Of a stretch of DNA of 64,000 bases, positions 43,638 to 53,909 are shown piece by piece (positions within the stretch are counted from its first letter, which is position 1; the number at the start of each line of letters is the position of its first letter). The translations under genes were made by a program, and so were the position numbers. This DNA comes from JACKBC01 sp041391125 (GTDB lineage: Bacteria; Chloroflexota; Anaerolineae; Caldilineales; Caldilineaceae), in contig JAWKON010000012.1 of the NCBI GenBank assembly GCA_041391125.1, positions 106,826 to 170,825 of the forward strand, written 5' to 3'. A model generated the notes under the pieces. It had not been told where the DNA came from. It did no database searches and saw only the letters and a list, made by a program, of their open reading frames with translations.

Positions 43638-44294
43638 CTATCCACCGCTGCCCACATGATGATCGATGCCCTCATACTTCTCAATAAACGCGCGAATCCG
43701 CCCCTGGTCAAATTCATCCAATTTGAGCACATGCTGCCAGGAGACCAGCGCAATGGGCGCGCCCATGTCCTGGTGCAGCGGCGCCCCGCCATCGATGGAC
43801 CACGTCGGGTCATTCGGCGCCAGCACTACGTGCCGCCCCGCATTGATGTATGGCTCGGCCATGCCTTTCAGTTCATCAAACAGTTCTGGGCAACCATCCG
43901 CACACTGATAATAGATGATCACGCCGCCGTCTTCCAGATTGTGGTTAAGCTGCTCGTAGCGGATCGGCTCGGTGTACACATTCCACGCCGCCAAATTATC
44001 ATAGTGTGGCCCGGACGAAGGCGGCACGCTGTTGTACTCAATGGGTGAACGGCTGCCAAACTGAATGTGGCTGTTGCCCTGCGTATTAAAGACCTCTTCC
44101 CCAGCCATGGGCGCCCGCGAGCGAACGTTCAGATATATAAAAAAGGCCACAATCAGCACCAACGCCACGCCGGCGCCAATCACCAACATGTTCTGATTAC
44201 GCCGCGCCTTAGCCGCCGCCTCGCGCTCTTCCTGGCGTCGCTGCCGGGCGCCCATAGGGCCGCTCTGTTTCCGTCTCGCTGTAGATTGTGCCAT
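43638..44294 (-). CDS. DUF3105 membrane-anchored protein
   Basis: Protein of 218 residues from ATG 44294 (GGGAGTGG upstream). A basic, Arg/Gln-rich cytoplasmic start is followed by one membrane helix (NMLVIGAGVALVLIVAFFIYL) and an outside domain with the DUF3105 pattern: VPPSSGPHYDNLAAWNVY, LNHNLEDGGVIIYYQCADGC, VLAPNDPTW and APIALVSWQHVLKLDEFD. DUF3105 is widespread in Actinobacteria and Chloroflexota; function unknown. The conserved His residues could bind metal. Confidence 0.9.
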   Translation of the reverse strand: MAQSTARRKQSGPMGARQRRQEEREAAAKARRNQNMLVIGAGVALVLIVAFFIYLNVRSRAPMAGEEVFNTQGNSHIQFGSRSPIEYNSVPPSSGPHYDNLAAWNVYTEPIRYEQLNHNLEDGGVIIYYQCADGCPELFDELKGMAEPYINAGRHVVLAPNDPTWSIDGGAPLHQDMGAPIALVSWQHVLKLDEFDQGRIRAFIEKYEGIDHHVGSGG

Positions 44295-44322
44295 AACCAC
44301 TCCCATATTAGAATATGAACAA

Positions 44323-44482
44323 TGATCAACAGATTACGCAGATTTTTGAGATTTCCTGGTAACTACTCGGCCAGTCGCTGAGCTTGTCGAAGGAAATCCG
44401 GCCTTCGACAAGCTCAGGCCTCAAGTAGCCTGAGTAGTTATAGCTCTTTTCTAATCTGTGTAATCCCTATAATCTGTTGATC
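44323..44482. repeat. Inverted repeat, family B, copy 3, carrying a nested family C copy
   Basis: TGATCAACAGATTACGCAG on the left faces ATAATCTGTTGATCC on the right. The middle of the element is occupied by a complete family C element (44359-44441). Confidence 0.88.
44359..44441. repeat. Inverted repeat, family C, copy 3 (nested)
   Basis: Outer arms GTAACTACTCGG / CTGAGTAGTTAT; inner pair GAGCTTGTCGAAGG / CCTTCGACAAGCTC. It sits inside the family B hairpin, splitting its AGATTT and TCTAATCTG words. Confidence 0.88.
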
Positions 44483-44571
44483 CAAAATTCTTAACATCAA
44501 TGTTTGTGTAATCGTACCAATTGCGAGAACGTTACGCAAAATCCAGAGATTAAAGAGAGATTAAGGTCATC

Positions 44572-46868
44572 ATGATGCGAGCAGTGGGTAGCAGCATTTC
44601 ACGGGTTGATGTGGTGGACAAAGTGGCGGGCGTCGCCCAATATCCGGGCGATATTGATCTGCCCGGCCAGCTTTGGATGAAGGTGGTCTTTGCTGGCATC
44701 CCCCACGCCCAGATCAACGCGCTCAACGTGGAACAGGCGCGGAGCGCCCCCGGCGTCGTCACCATCCTCACCGCCGCCGACGTGCCGGTCAACGAATATG
44801 GGCTGATCATCCCCGACCAGCCGGTGCTCTGCGGGCCGGACAGCACGCCCACCGCCGCCCGCGTGCGCTGGGAGGCTGACCAGATCGCGCTGGTGATCGC
44901 CGAAACGCAAGCGCAGGCTGAAGCCGCCGCCAAGCTCATCAAGGTCGATTACACGCCACTGCCCGTGGTCACCGACCCCATTGCGGCGCTGCAAGCGGAT
45001 GCGCCGCGCATTCATGACAACTTGCCCGACAACGTGCTCTATTCGTATCGCCTGCGCCGCGGCGACGTGGAGAGCGCCTTTGCCCAGGCCCATGTCATCG
45101 TCGAAAGTGAATACCGCACCCACGCCCAGGAGCACGCCTATTTGCAACCCGAAGCCGGTCTGGCCTTTGTGCGCGACGACGGCCGCATTGAGGTGATCAT
45201 CGCCGGCCAGTGGATGCACGAAGACCGCCAGCAGATTGCCCACGCCCTGGGGCTGCCCGAAGAGCAGATCGTGGTGCGCTATCCGGCCATTGGCGGCGCT
45301 TTTGGCGGGCGCGAAGATATGTCGCTGCAAATTGTGCTGGCGCTGGCGGCCTGGAAAACGGGCCGCCCGGTCAAAACCATTTGGAGCCGTGAGGAGAGTA
45401 TTGTGGGCCACCACAAGCGTCACCCCTTTATTTTCAAGGCCAAATGGGGCGCCGACAAAGCGGGCAAATTGGTGGCCGCGCAGATGGATGTGATCAGCGA
45501 CGCCGGCGGCTACATGTACACCAGCAACAAAGTGCTGGGCAACGCGCTGGTGGCCTGCCTGGGACCGTACGAAATCCCCAATGTACATGTGGACGCCCGC
45601 ACCGTTTTGACCAATAACTGTCCCGGCGGCGCTTTCCGCGGCTTTGGCGGGCCGCAAGGCCATTTTGCCGCCGAAATGCAGATGACCAAGTTAGCCGCCG
45701 CCCTGGGCATGGACCCCGTCGAATTGCGGCTAAAAAATGTACTGCGCGACGGCTCTATTCTGCCCACGCAGAGCATTGTACCTGCTGGCTGCACCGCCGC
45801 GGAAACGCTAGAAGAAGCGGCCCACCGCGGCGGCTGGATGCAAACAGCGGACAGCCATTGGCAGCGCACCGCTAACGCCGACCACGGCTGGTCCATAGCG
45901 GAAGCGAACGCACCCGCCCGCCAAACATCGCTGGACGCCCGCGGCGGCGCATTGCCACCGGTGTGGGCATTGCGGCCTGCTATAAAAACGTGGGCTTTAG
46001 CCTGGGCTTCCCCGAGCACTGTTATGCCAAAGTAGAGCTGCACGGCGATACCGAAATTGAAAAAGCCATTGTAGGCTGCCTGGCGCCGACGTGGGGCAGG
46101 CGCGCACACCGCCTTTTTGCAGATTGCGGCGGATGCGCTCGATTTGCCGCCGGAGCGCATTGAGATGCAGGTGGAACACACCGATATTACCGGCTCCAGC
46201 GGCAGCGCTCGGCCAGCCGCCTGACCTTTATGGCCGGCCACGCCATCCAGGCGCCGCCGCCGGTGCGCTCAAAGAGTGGCAAAACGAAGAGCGCCCGGCC
46301 CGCTGCGAATTTGTTTTTCACCCCGCCCCACCACCATGTATGACCCTGAGACCGGCGCCGCCGACCAGCGTCACCTACGGCTACTGCGCCCAAGTGGCCG
46401 AAGTGGCCGTGGACTTGGATACGGGTCACGTCGAGGTAACTCGGCTGGTCAGCGTCAACGACGTTGGCAAGGCCATCAACCCACAGTTGGTGGAGGGGCA
46501 AATCGAGGCGCCGCCGCCGCGCCATTGGCTGGACGCTGCTGGAAAACTTTATCCAGCGCGACGGCCGCACGCTGACGCCCCACCTGAGCAACTATCTGAT
46601 CCCCGGCGTGCTGGACATTGCCGACGTCATCGAGCCGGTCGTCCTGAGATCCCCGACCCGCAGGGGCCGCTGGGTCTGCGCGGCATGGCCGAAATGCCCA
46701 TGATCCCCACGGCGCCCGCCATTGCCGCCGCCATCCACAACGCCACAGGGCGTCTGGGTCGATGAGTTGCCGATTGTGCCGGAGCGGATGTGGGGGGCGC
46801 TACCTGGCGGATCGCGGAAATATAAACATGGACGACATTCTTTAGCAGTCGACAAAAGAAAGGGGTAA
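44572..46868 (+). CDS. Xanthine dehydrogenase-family molybdopterin-binding subunit, multiple frameshifts
   Basis: Large molybdenum hydroxylase subunit of about 765 residues when joined. The first 450 residues are continuous and typical: VDKVAGVAQYPGDIDLPG, EHAYLQPEAGLAFVR, AIGGAFGGREDMSLQ, REESIVGHHKRHPF and the Mo-site region NNCPGGAFRGFGGPQGHF. From about 45930 the reading shifts at least six times, but all the expected blocks appear in order: GVGIAACYKNVGFSLGFPEH, DVGQ...AHTAFLQIAADAL, TYGYCAQVAEVAVDLDTGHVE, VNDVGKAINPQLVEGQIE and GLRGMAEMPMIPTAPAIAAA. No small (2Fe-2S) or FAD subunit gene is adjacent. Substrate unknown. Indels here are denser than elsewhere. Confidence 0.85.
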
Positions 46869-46872
46869 CTGT

Positions 46873-47196
46873 ATGGAAGGCGTAAAGAGATTTGAGTGGT
46901 ACACCGAGATCGGATGGGCGACTACCTGGAAATTATCTTTGAAGATGCGCCCGCCACCTATGGAAGAGGTCAGCGACGACATGTTTGAGCGGCGCACCAC
47001 TGATGGCAAGCGTGATCTCGGCTTTTCCATCTTAATTTCAGGTACTAAGCATGATAAAGATAGGCTGGTTGTAGTCCCTTGCTATCACGGCGGTGCCGGC
47101 CTAGTACTTGTGGGCTTCAATCCAAGATTATCAAGCACTTCTGCCGGCTGTAAATCGCCGTACATTACAGCGCGATTTGAAAGATTTGGTGGATAA
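46873..47196 (+). CDS. Small hypothetical protein
   Basis: Unrecognised ORF of 107 residues with AAAGGGG before its ATG. It follows the hydroxylase gene within a few bases. The second half (DRLVVVPCYHGGAGLVLVGF) looks like a folded domain. An alternative frame near the start (WYTEIGWGDYLEIIFEDAP) also looks protein-like, so a frameshift around 46920-46960 is possible. Function unknown. Confidence 0.45.
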   Translation: MEGVKRFEWYTEIGWATTWKLSLKMRPPPMEEVSDDMFERRTTDGKRDLGFSILISGTKHDKDRLVVVPCYHGGAGLVLVGFNPRLSSTSAGCKSPYITARFERFGG

Positions 47197-47338
47197 ACAG
47201 AGATTAGTGAGTACCGGCGCCACCAACCAAGCTATCTATCGCTTATCGGTATCACACTAAACTTACGACAACTTGCGACACAAACTATCCCACAATGCTT
47301 TGTGCCTTGGTATGTTTGTGTAAGTTTTGCAACAAGAA

Positions 47339-48130
47339 CTATCGATTCTCAAAGCGCGGCGCCCGCTTCTCCCGAAATGACGCCACGCCCTCACGCCCAT
47401 CCTCACTCGAAGCGGCCAGCGCGCCCACCAGCGCCTCCAATGTCATGCCCATATTGTCGCCCAGGCCGCCGTTGATGAGCTGCTTGGCCATTTGGACGGA
47501 GAGCGGTGCGTTTTGGGCAATTTCATTGGCCAGAGCGTGGGCGCGTTCCAGCAGACTCTCCTTGGGCGTCACCTCGTTGACCAGTCCCCATTGCGCGGCC
47601 ACGGCGGCGGTGACCCGCTGCCCGGTAAAGATCATCTGCTTGGCGCGCGCCGGCCCGATGATCTGCGGCAGCCGCTGCGTGCCGCCCCAGCCCGGCGCCG
47701 TACCGATCTTCACTTCCGGCAGGGCCAGCTCCACATGTTCCGCCGCCAGCCGCAGATCGGCGGCCAGCGCCAGCTCCAGCCCCCCGCCGAAGGTGTAACC
47801 ATTGAGCGCGGCGATGACCGGCTGCGGCAGGCGCGCAATGCGTTCAAAGACGCGATGGCCGTGGCGAATCCAGCGCCGCCACATGTCCAGCGGCTCCAAT
47901 GCCGACCAGGCCATAATATCGGCGCCCACGCAAAACGCGCGCTCCCCCGCCCCGGTGAGGATGACGACGCGCACGGCTCTATCCTGCTCCAGTCGCCCGG
48001 CCATGGCCTCCAGGTCATCCAGCATGGGCAGCGTCAGCGCGTTGAGCTTTTCCGGCCGGTTGAGCGTAATGGTGGCGATGTGGTTTTCAATGGTTAACAG
48101 CGTTTGTGGGGTTTCGGCAGGTGTGTTCAT
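47339..48130 (-). CDS. Enoyl-CoA hydratase/isomerase (crotonase) family protein
   Basis: Crotonase-fold protein of about 263 residues. The acyl-CoA-binding and oxyanion segments are LNRPEKLNALTLPML, ERAFCVGADIMAWS and ALNGYTFGGGLELALAADLRL. Both glutamates of true hydratases are present, in GGGLELALA and ALPEVKIGTAPGWGGTQRLP. The C-terminus (SEDGREGVASFREKRAPRF) is the normal family end. It may hydrate enoyl-CoA in fatty-acid or amino-acid breakdown. The start at 48130 (MNTPAETPQ) or 48139 cannot be separated. Confidence 0.93.
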   Translation of the reverse strand: MNTPAETPQTLLTIENHIATITLNRPEKLNALTLPMLDDLEAMAGRLEQDRAVRVVILTGAGERAFCVGADIMAWSALEPLDMWRRWIRHGHRVFERIARLPQPVIAALNGYTFGGGLELALAADLRLAAEHVELALPEVKIGTAPGWGGTQRLPQIIGPARAKQMIFTGQRVTAAVAAQWGLVNEVTPKESLLERAHALANEIAQNAPLSVQMAKQLINGGLGDNMGMTLEALVGALAASSEDGREGVASFREKRAPRFENR

Positions 48131-48213
48131 AATGGGCATTATATCACAGCACCTGCCCATGTTGGCGTCGCCGGTTTACGGCGTATTCCCAATTGGGTTG
48201 AATGACAAATATT

Positions 48214-48294
48214 ATTTTACCGCCAGGAGCGCGAAGATACGCAAAGAATTTACTCAGGTACTCTTGGCGTATCTTCGCGGCCTGCGCGGTGGAA
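48214..48294. repeat. Inverted repeat, family F, copy 2
   Basis: TTTTACCGCCAGGAGCGCGA ... CGCGGCCTGCGCGGTGGAAA, with inner AGATACGC / GCGTATCT arms. It is related to 28780 over its whole length. Confidence 0.85.
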
Positions 48295-48343
48295 AGAGAA
48301 AATTTGATGGTCAATTTGGCGCATGCTCCTGCCGCCAATTCCA

Positions 48344-49540
48344 TCACGCCGCCATAATGCGCTGCATATTCTCCGGGTTGAAGAACGTTTCACGCGGCGT
48401 CATGCCCTGGTTGGCCAGATAAAACGCGTGCGTATCTGCGGGCCGGTCGCGCAGCTTTTGGCGCAGGGCCATGACCTCCGGCGGCATGGGCTTGAACTGG
48501 GCCAGATAGAGATTCTGGCGAAATTGCTCCATGCTGGCAGCGTTGCGCTGCTCTTCATAAGCGGCCAGCGCAGTGTTCAGATCAATTTCACCATTTAGCC
48601 CTTTGTCTAGCGAATCCACCAAAAACTCGGCGTCGCGCAAGGCGTCGCAGATGCCCAGCGCCAGATAGGGGTCTTTGTGACAACCGGCGTCGCCGACCAG
48701 CGCCCAGCCAGGGCCATAGGGCTTGCGGAAAAAGTTGGGCAGATCGGTGGCGCCATAAAAGCGCTCCACGCGGCGGGCATCGGCGGTCAGCGCGGCCAAG
48801 GTGGGGATCTCGCCGATCACGCTCATAAACGCCGCTTCCACATCGGTGCGCACGCTGTTCAGCTCATCCGCCGGCCAAGCCACAAAGATCGCATAGAGGT
48901 TGTCATTGGTGGGGAAAGCAAAGATCACGCGCCGATTGTGAACAAAAACGTTCAAAGCATTGCTGGGCACATCGCTCCAATAGGAGAAGTACCAGCAGGT
49001 AACCGGCTCAGTGACCTCGTACATGGGCGCGGCCACGGCCTGCGCCAGCCGCGAATTGCGGCCGTCGGCGCCAATGGTGATGGTGGCCGACTCGCCGACC
49101 AATGCGCCGCGGCGCTGGTCGCGCCCGCGGATGCCGGTGATGCGATCCCCATCCGTTGTGAATTCTTCCACGGTAAAGCCGTCGCGCAGCTCAACGCCGG
49201 CTTCCACCGCCGCATCCACCAGCACTTTGTCGAAATGAGTGCGGCGCGGGCCAATGCCCATGGCCACGCCGTTCACGGCCAGATCGTGACCGGTGAGGGC
49301 AAAGTCGCCAAAGTCGGTGGTCATGGTGGTGACGGCGGGACAGTTGGTGGCGGTAATGCGATCCAGCAGCCCCCAGCGCGCCAGCCGCTGCGGACCGTGG
49401 CGATGAATAAAGTGGCCGTGCGGAATGTCCTTGGGAAAGACGGCCCGGTCCACCAGCAGCACTTTATACCCTTTGCGCCCCAGCAGCATGGCCGTGGAGG
49501 CGCCGGCGCAGCGTGCGCCCACGATAATTGCGTCGTACAT
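48344..49540 (-). CDS. FAD-dependent oxidoreductase (geranylgeranyl reductase/PHBH-like)
   Basis: Flavoprotein of 398 residues. The FAD-binding start is YDAIIVGARCAGASTAMLLGRKG, the second nucleotide motif is ITIGADGRNSRLAQAV, and the GD motif is GPGWALVGDAGCHKDPYLALGICDALRDAE. The Cys in ARCAG is typical of halogenase or geranylgeranyl reductase-like subgroups. The substrate is unknown; it could act on lipids or aromatic compounds. AAAGGAATC lies before the ATG. Intact, single gene. Confidence 0.9.
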   Translation of the reverse strand: MYDAIIVGARCAGASTAMLLGRKGYKVLLVDRAVFPKDIPHGHFIHRHGPQRLARWGLLDRITATNCPAVTTMTTDFGDFALTGHDLAVNGVAMGIGPRRTHFDKVLVDAAVEAGVELRDGFTVEEFTTDGDRITGIRGRDQRRGALVGESATITIGADGRNSRLAQAVAAPMYEVTEPVTCWYFSYWSDVPSNALNVFVHNRRVIFAFPTNDNLYAIFVAWPADELNSVRTDVEAAFMSVIGEIPTLAALTADARRVERFYGATDLPNFFRKPYGPGWALVGDAGCHKDPYLALGICDALRDAEFLVDSLDKGLNGEIDLNTALAAYEEQRNAASMEQFRQNLYLAQFKPMPPEVMALRQKLRDRPADTHAFYLANQGMTPRETFFNPENMQRIMAA

Positions 49541-49631
49541 TTTCGATTCCTTTCAATTGGCTTGTCTGCCATTTCGAATGGTGCTATACTCGCGTTGGTG
49601 TGAACATATTTGGTTGGTTATGGTGCGGTTG

Positions 49632-49690
49632 TGATGAAAACTGTGGTTTTCAAATATTCTACCAGAGAGAGCAAACCACGGTTTTCATTC
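49632..49690. repeat. Inverted repeat between divergent genes
   Basis: GATGAAAACTGTGGTTT (49632) faces AAACCACGGTTTTCATTC (49673), with one mismatch and a 24-base loop. It lies 30 bases before the gene at 49720 and may be an operator or another intergenic hairpin. Confidence 0.75.
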
Positions 49691-49719
49691 AGAGCAAGGT
49701 GTAAAATAAGGTTCAAAAC

Positions 49720-50190
49720 ATGACTGTTATCCTCGAAAAATACACGGTGACCGGCACGGGTGAAATTGAAATTCGGCAGCCGGTCGAACTGGGCATTTCG
49801 GCCAGAGAAGCACAGCGCCGGGTCAACAGTTGGCTCTGTCACGACGTCACCATGATGCTCAACGGCGGTGAACCGGTGCTCATTGTCGGCGAGACCACGC
49901 GCTGGCAGGTGCCGGTCATCTTTACGGCGCCCCACGTGGGCCCTGTGGGCGAAGTGGGTCGCGTGACAGTTGATGCGCAGAGCGGCGTCATTGATAAAGA
50001 GCCGCAAAATGTAGAATCCATTCTGTGCGAGGCCAAAAAGCTGAGCAAAACCTTGCCGCCATTCAAAGTGCGTGAGGCGCCACCCGAGTATTTGGCCACC
50101 AACGTGCAGCCGACAATTCCACGCGCCACGCGATTAAAAATTCAGCCTGACGGTGAGATTGTTATTGACAACGATCCAGAAACAGACTGA
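49720..50190 (+). CDS. Hypothetical protein paired with the C39-like peptidase (PepSY-like region)
   Basis: Unassigned protein of 156 residues without a signal peptide. A region at about 70-95 (VGEVGRVTVDAQSGVIDKEP) resembles the strand end of PepSY/peptidase-inhibitor domains, in which a VDAxTG turn is typical. The rest includes WLCHDVTMMLNGGEPVLIVG, LAP-like ATP-less strands, and an acidic C-terminus. It is eight bases upstream of the peptidase gene, on the same strand. It could be an inhibitor or pro-domain supplied as a separate protein. Confidence 0.65.
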   Translation: MTVILEKYTVTGTGEIEIRQPVELGISAREAQRRVNSWLCHDVTMMLNGGEPVLIVGETTRWQVPVIFTAPHVGPVGEVGRVTVDAQSGVIDKEPQNVESILCEAKKLSKTLPPFKVREAPPEYLATNVQPTIPRATRLKIQPDGEIVIDNDPETD

Positions 50191-50198
50191 AGGGTTGA

Positions 50199-50669
50199 AT
50201 GTCGGCTCCGTTCACACCTATCATTCTGCCCGTTCCCCATTTAGAACAGCCGGCAGCAGGTGAATGCCTGCCGGCCTGTGTGGCTATGGCGCTTGCGTAC
50301 CGTGGCATCCGTGTCAACTACCGTCAACTGCTACGCTTACTTCAGACGCAATCTGATTTTGGAACGCCCTTCTCAAATGTGCGTTTCTTGCAAAGCCCAA
50401 ACCTTTCCGTAATTCACGAACAGGGCGGATTCGCTGATCTCCTGCGCTTTCTGCGCTCCAATCGCCCTGTGATTGTGCCAGTACAAACACGGGAATTCCC
50501 CCATTGGTCAGAAGATGCATCTCATGCCGTTGTCGTGGTGGGCATGGATGCACAGATGGTGTACATCAACGATCCTGGCTTCCCCAACGCCCCAATTGCC
50601 GTGCCGCACGGTGATTTCGATTTGGCCTGGCTTGAGCATGATGAATATTATGCGGTGCTGGCGCCATAG
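50199..50669 (+). CDS. C39-like cysteine peptidase domain protein
   Basis: Single papain-like C39-type domain of 156 residues. The expected active-site parts are Gln17 (oxyanion), Cys23 in GECLPACVAMALAY, a His in DASHAVVVVGMD and an Asp in VYINDPGFPN. There is no signal peptide and no ABC transporter part, so it is not a bacteriocin exporter. It is preceded by a possible inhibitor-like gene. Targets are unknown. Confidence 0.82.
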   Translation: MSAPFTPIILPVPHLEQPAAGECLPACVAMALAYRGIRVNYRQLLRLLQTQSDFGTPFSNVRFLQSPNLSVIHEQGGFADLLRFLRSNRPVIVPVQTREFPHWSEDASHAVVVVGMDAQMVYINDPGFPNAPIAVPHGDFDLAWLEHDEYYAVLAP

Positions 50670-50778
50670 GGACAGGGCGCTTCACCTGGTTCGGTTTTAT
50701 TGTGAGGAAGCTGTTTGATATTTTAATGAACCACACGTTTTTCAACCGTTTGCCAAGCGTTTATTTTGCAGGATAATA

Positions 50779-51597
50779 ATGGACGAACTAGCCCAATACA
50801 ATAGAGCGCGCTGGGAAGAATTGGCCCAGGCCAAAGTGGAATTCACGCTGCCCTTTTTAGAATTGACCGTAGCCCAAGCGCGGGCGTGGCTGGAGGATGG
50901 TGATCTGATCGCGCGTTTTGTGGGCGAACTGGCGGGGAAAGAGGTGCTCTGCTTGGCGGCCAGCGGCGGGCAGCAGTCGGCCGTTTTCGGGCTGTTGGGC
51001 GCTAGCGTCACCGTCTTCGATCTGGCGGAAACGCAGCTTGAGCGCGACCGGCAGGCGGCGGCGCATTATGGCTACGCCGTCAAAACGGTACAGGGCGATA
51101 TGCGCGATCTCTCCTGCTTTGCCGACAACGCGTTTGACCTGATCTATCAGGCCTATTCGCTCAATTTTGTACCCAGCGTGGAAGCCGTTTTCCGGGAGGC
51201 GGCGCGCGTGCTGCGTCCCGGCGGGCTCTATCACGTGCAGTGCGCCAATCCCTTCACCCAAAGCGTGGACAGCGAAGCGTGGGATGGCGAAACCTATCTG
51301 CTGCACCACCCGTACATTGATGGCTTTGAGGTGACCAAATATTATCCTCACTGGGATATTGAGGACGATGACGGCGGCTGGCGGCAGATCGACAGCCCGC
51401 GCGAATTTCGCCACGCACTGAGCACGGTGATCAACACGCTGGCGGCCAACGATTTTGTGATTCTGCGCAACCGCGAGGCGGTCAGCCTGGAGGAGGATCC
51501 GGAGCCGGGGACGTGGGAGCATTTTAAGTCGGTGGCGCCGCCATATTTGACGTTCTGGTCGGTGTATCGGCCGGATTTAGGACTTCGTGTCCCATAG
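50779..51597 (+). CDS. Class I SAM-dependent methyltransferase
   Basis: Protein of 272 residues with a Rossmann methyltransferase core: VLCLAASGGQQSAVFGLLGA (motif I), VTVFDLAETQLERDR (acidic loop), VQGDMRDLSCFADNAFDLI (motif II/III) and EAARVLRPGGLYHVQCANPF. Substrate unknown. It starts at ATG 50779, preceded by a weak AGGA. Confidence 0.9.
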   Translation: MDELAQYNRARWEELAQAKVEFTLPFLELTVAQARAWLEDGDLIARFVGELAGKEVLCLAASGGQQSAVFGLLGASVTVFDLAETQLERDRQAAAHYGYAVKTVQGDMRDLSCFADNAFDLIYQAYSLNFVPSVEAVFREAARVLRPGGLYHVQCANPFTQSVDSEAWDGETYLLHHPYIDGFEVTKYYPHWDIEDDDGGWRQIDSPREFRHALSTVINTLAANDFVILRNREAVSLEEDPEPGTWEHFKSVAPPYLTFWSVYRPDLGLRVP

Positions 51598-51641
51598 AAG
51601 CAAATGATTTAGGCGAAGAGTATCTATGCAGGCTCTCGAGG

Positions 51642-51688
51642 GCTGAGCCTGTCGAAGCCCGGTGTTGCCTTCGACAGGCTCAGGCAAC
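51642..51688. repeat. Inverted repeat, family C, copy 4
   Basis: GCTGAGCCTGTCGAAG and CTTCGACAGGCTCAGGC; outer arms are not clearly retained. It lies between the methyltransferase and the ABC-F gene. Confidence 0.82.
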
Positions 51689-51825
51689 GGCTAAATAGTA
51701 ACGGCGAAGAGAAATTTGTTGGTTCTATATTCAGCGGCCCCTATGGGACAATCTAGTCGGCTTTTCCTCCGCAGTGCCCGCATCTCAAATTGAGCATTCA
51801 CCCCCACCCAATGTAAAATAGCTCC

Positions 51826-53839
<2,014 letters not shown>

Positions 53840-53879
53840 TACCATTTGCCAGACTACCCCATGAATGACAAGATGACAG

Positions 53880-53909
53880 GATGACAAGGTGACCGGTCAC
53901 CTTGTCATC
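53880..53909. repeat. Perfect 30-bp palindrome overlapping a stop codon
   Basis: GATGACAAGGTGACC followed at once by GGTCACCTTGTCATC, with no loop. It lies between convergent genes and contains the stop codon of the WD40 gene (53905-53907). It shares the word CACCTTGTCA with the tandem repeats at 34331. Confidence 0.92.

Noticed and set aside
44599..45663. 354-residue open frame opposite the molybdopterin hydroxylase
   Set aside because: Antisense shadow of a well-conserved gene.
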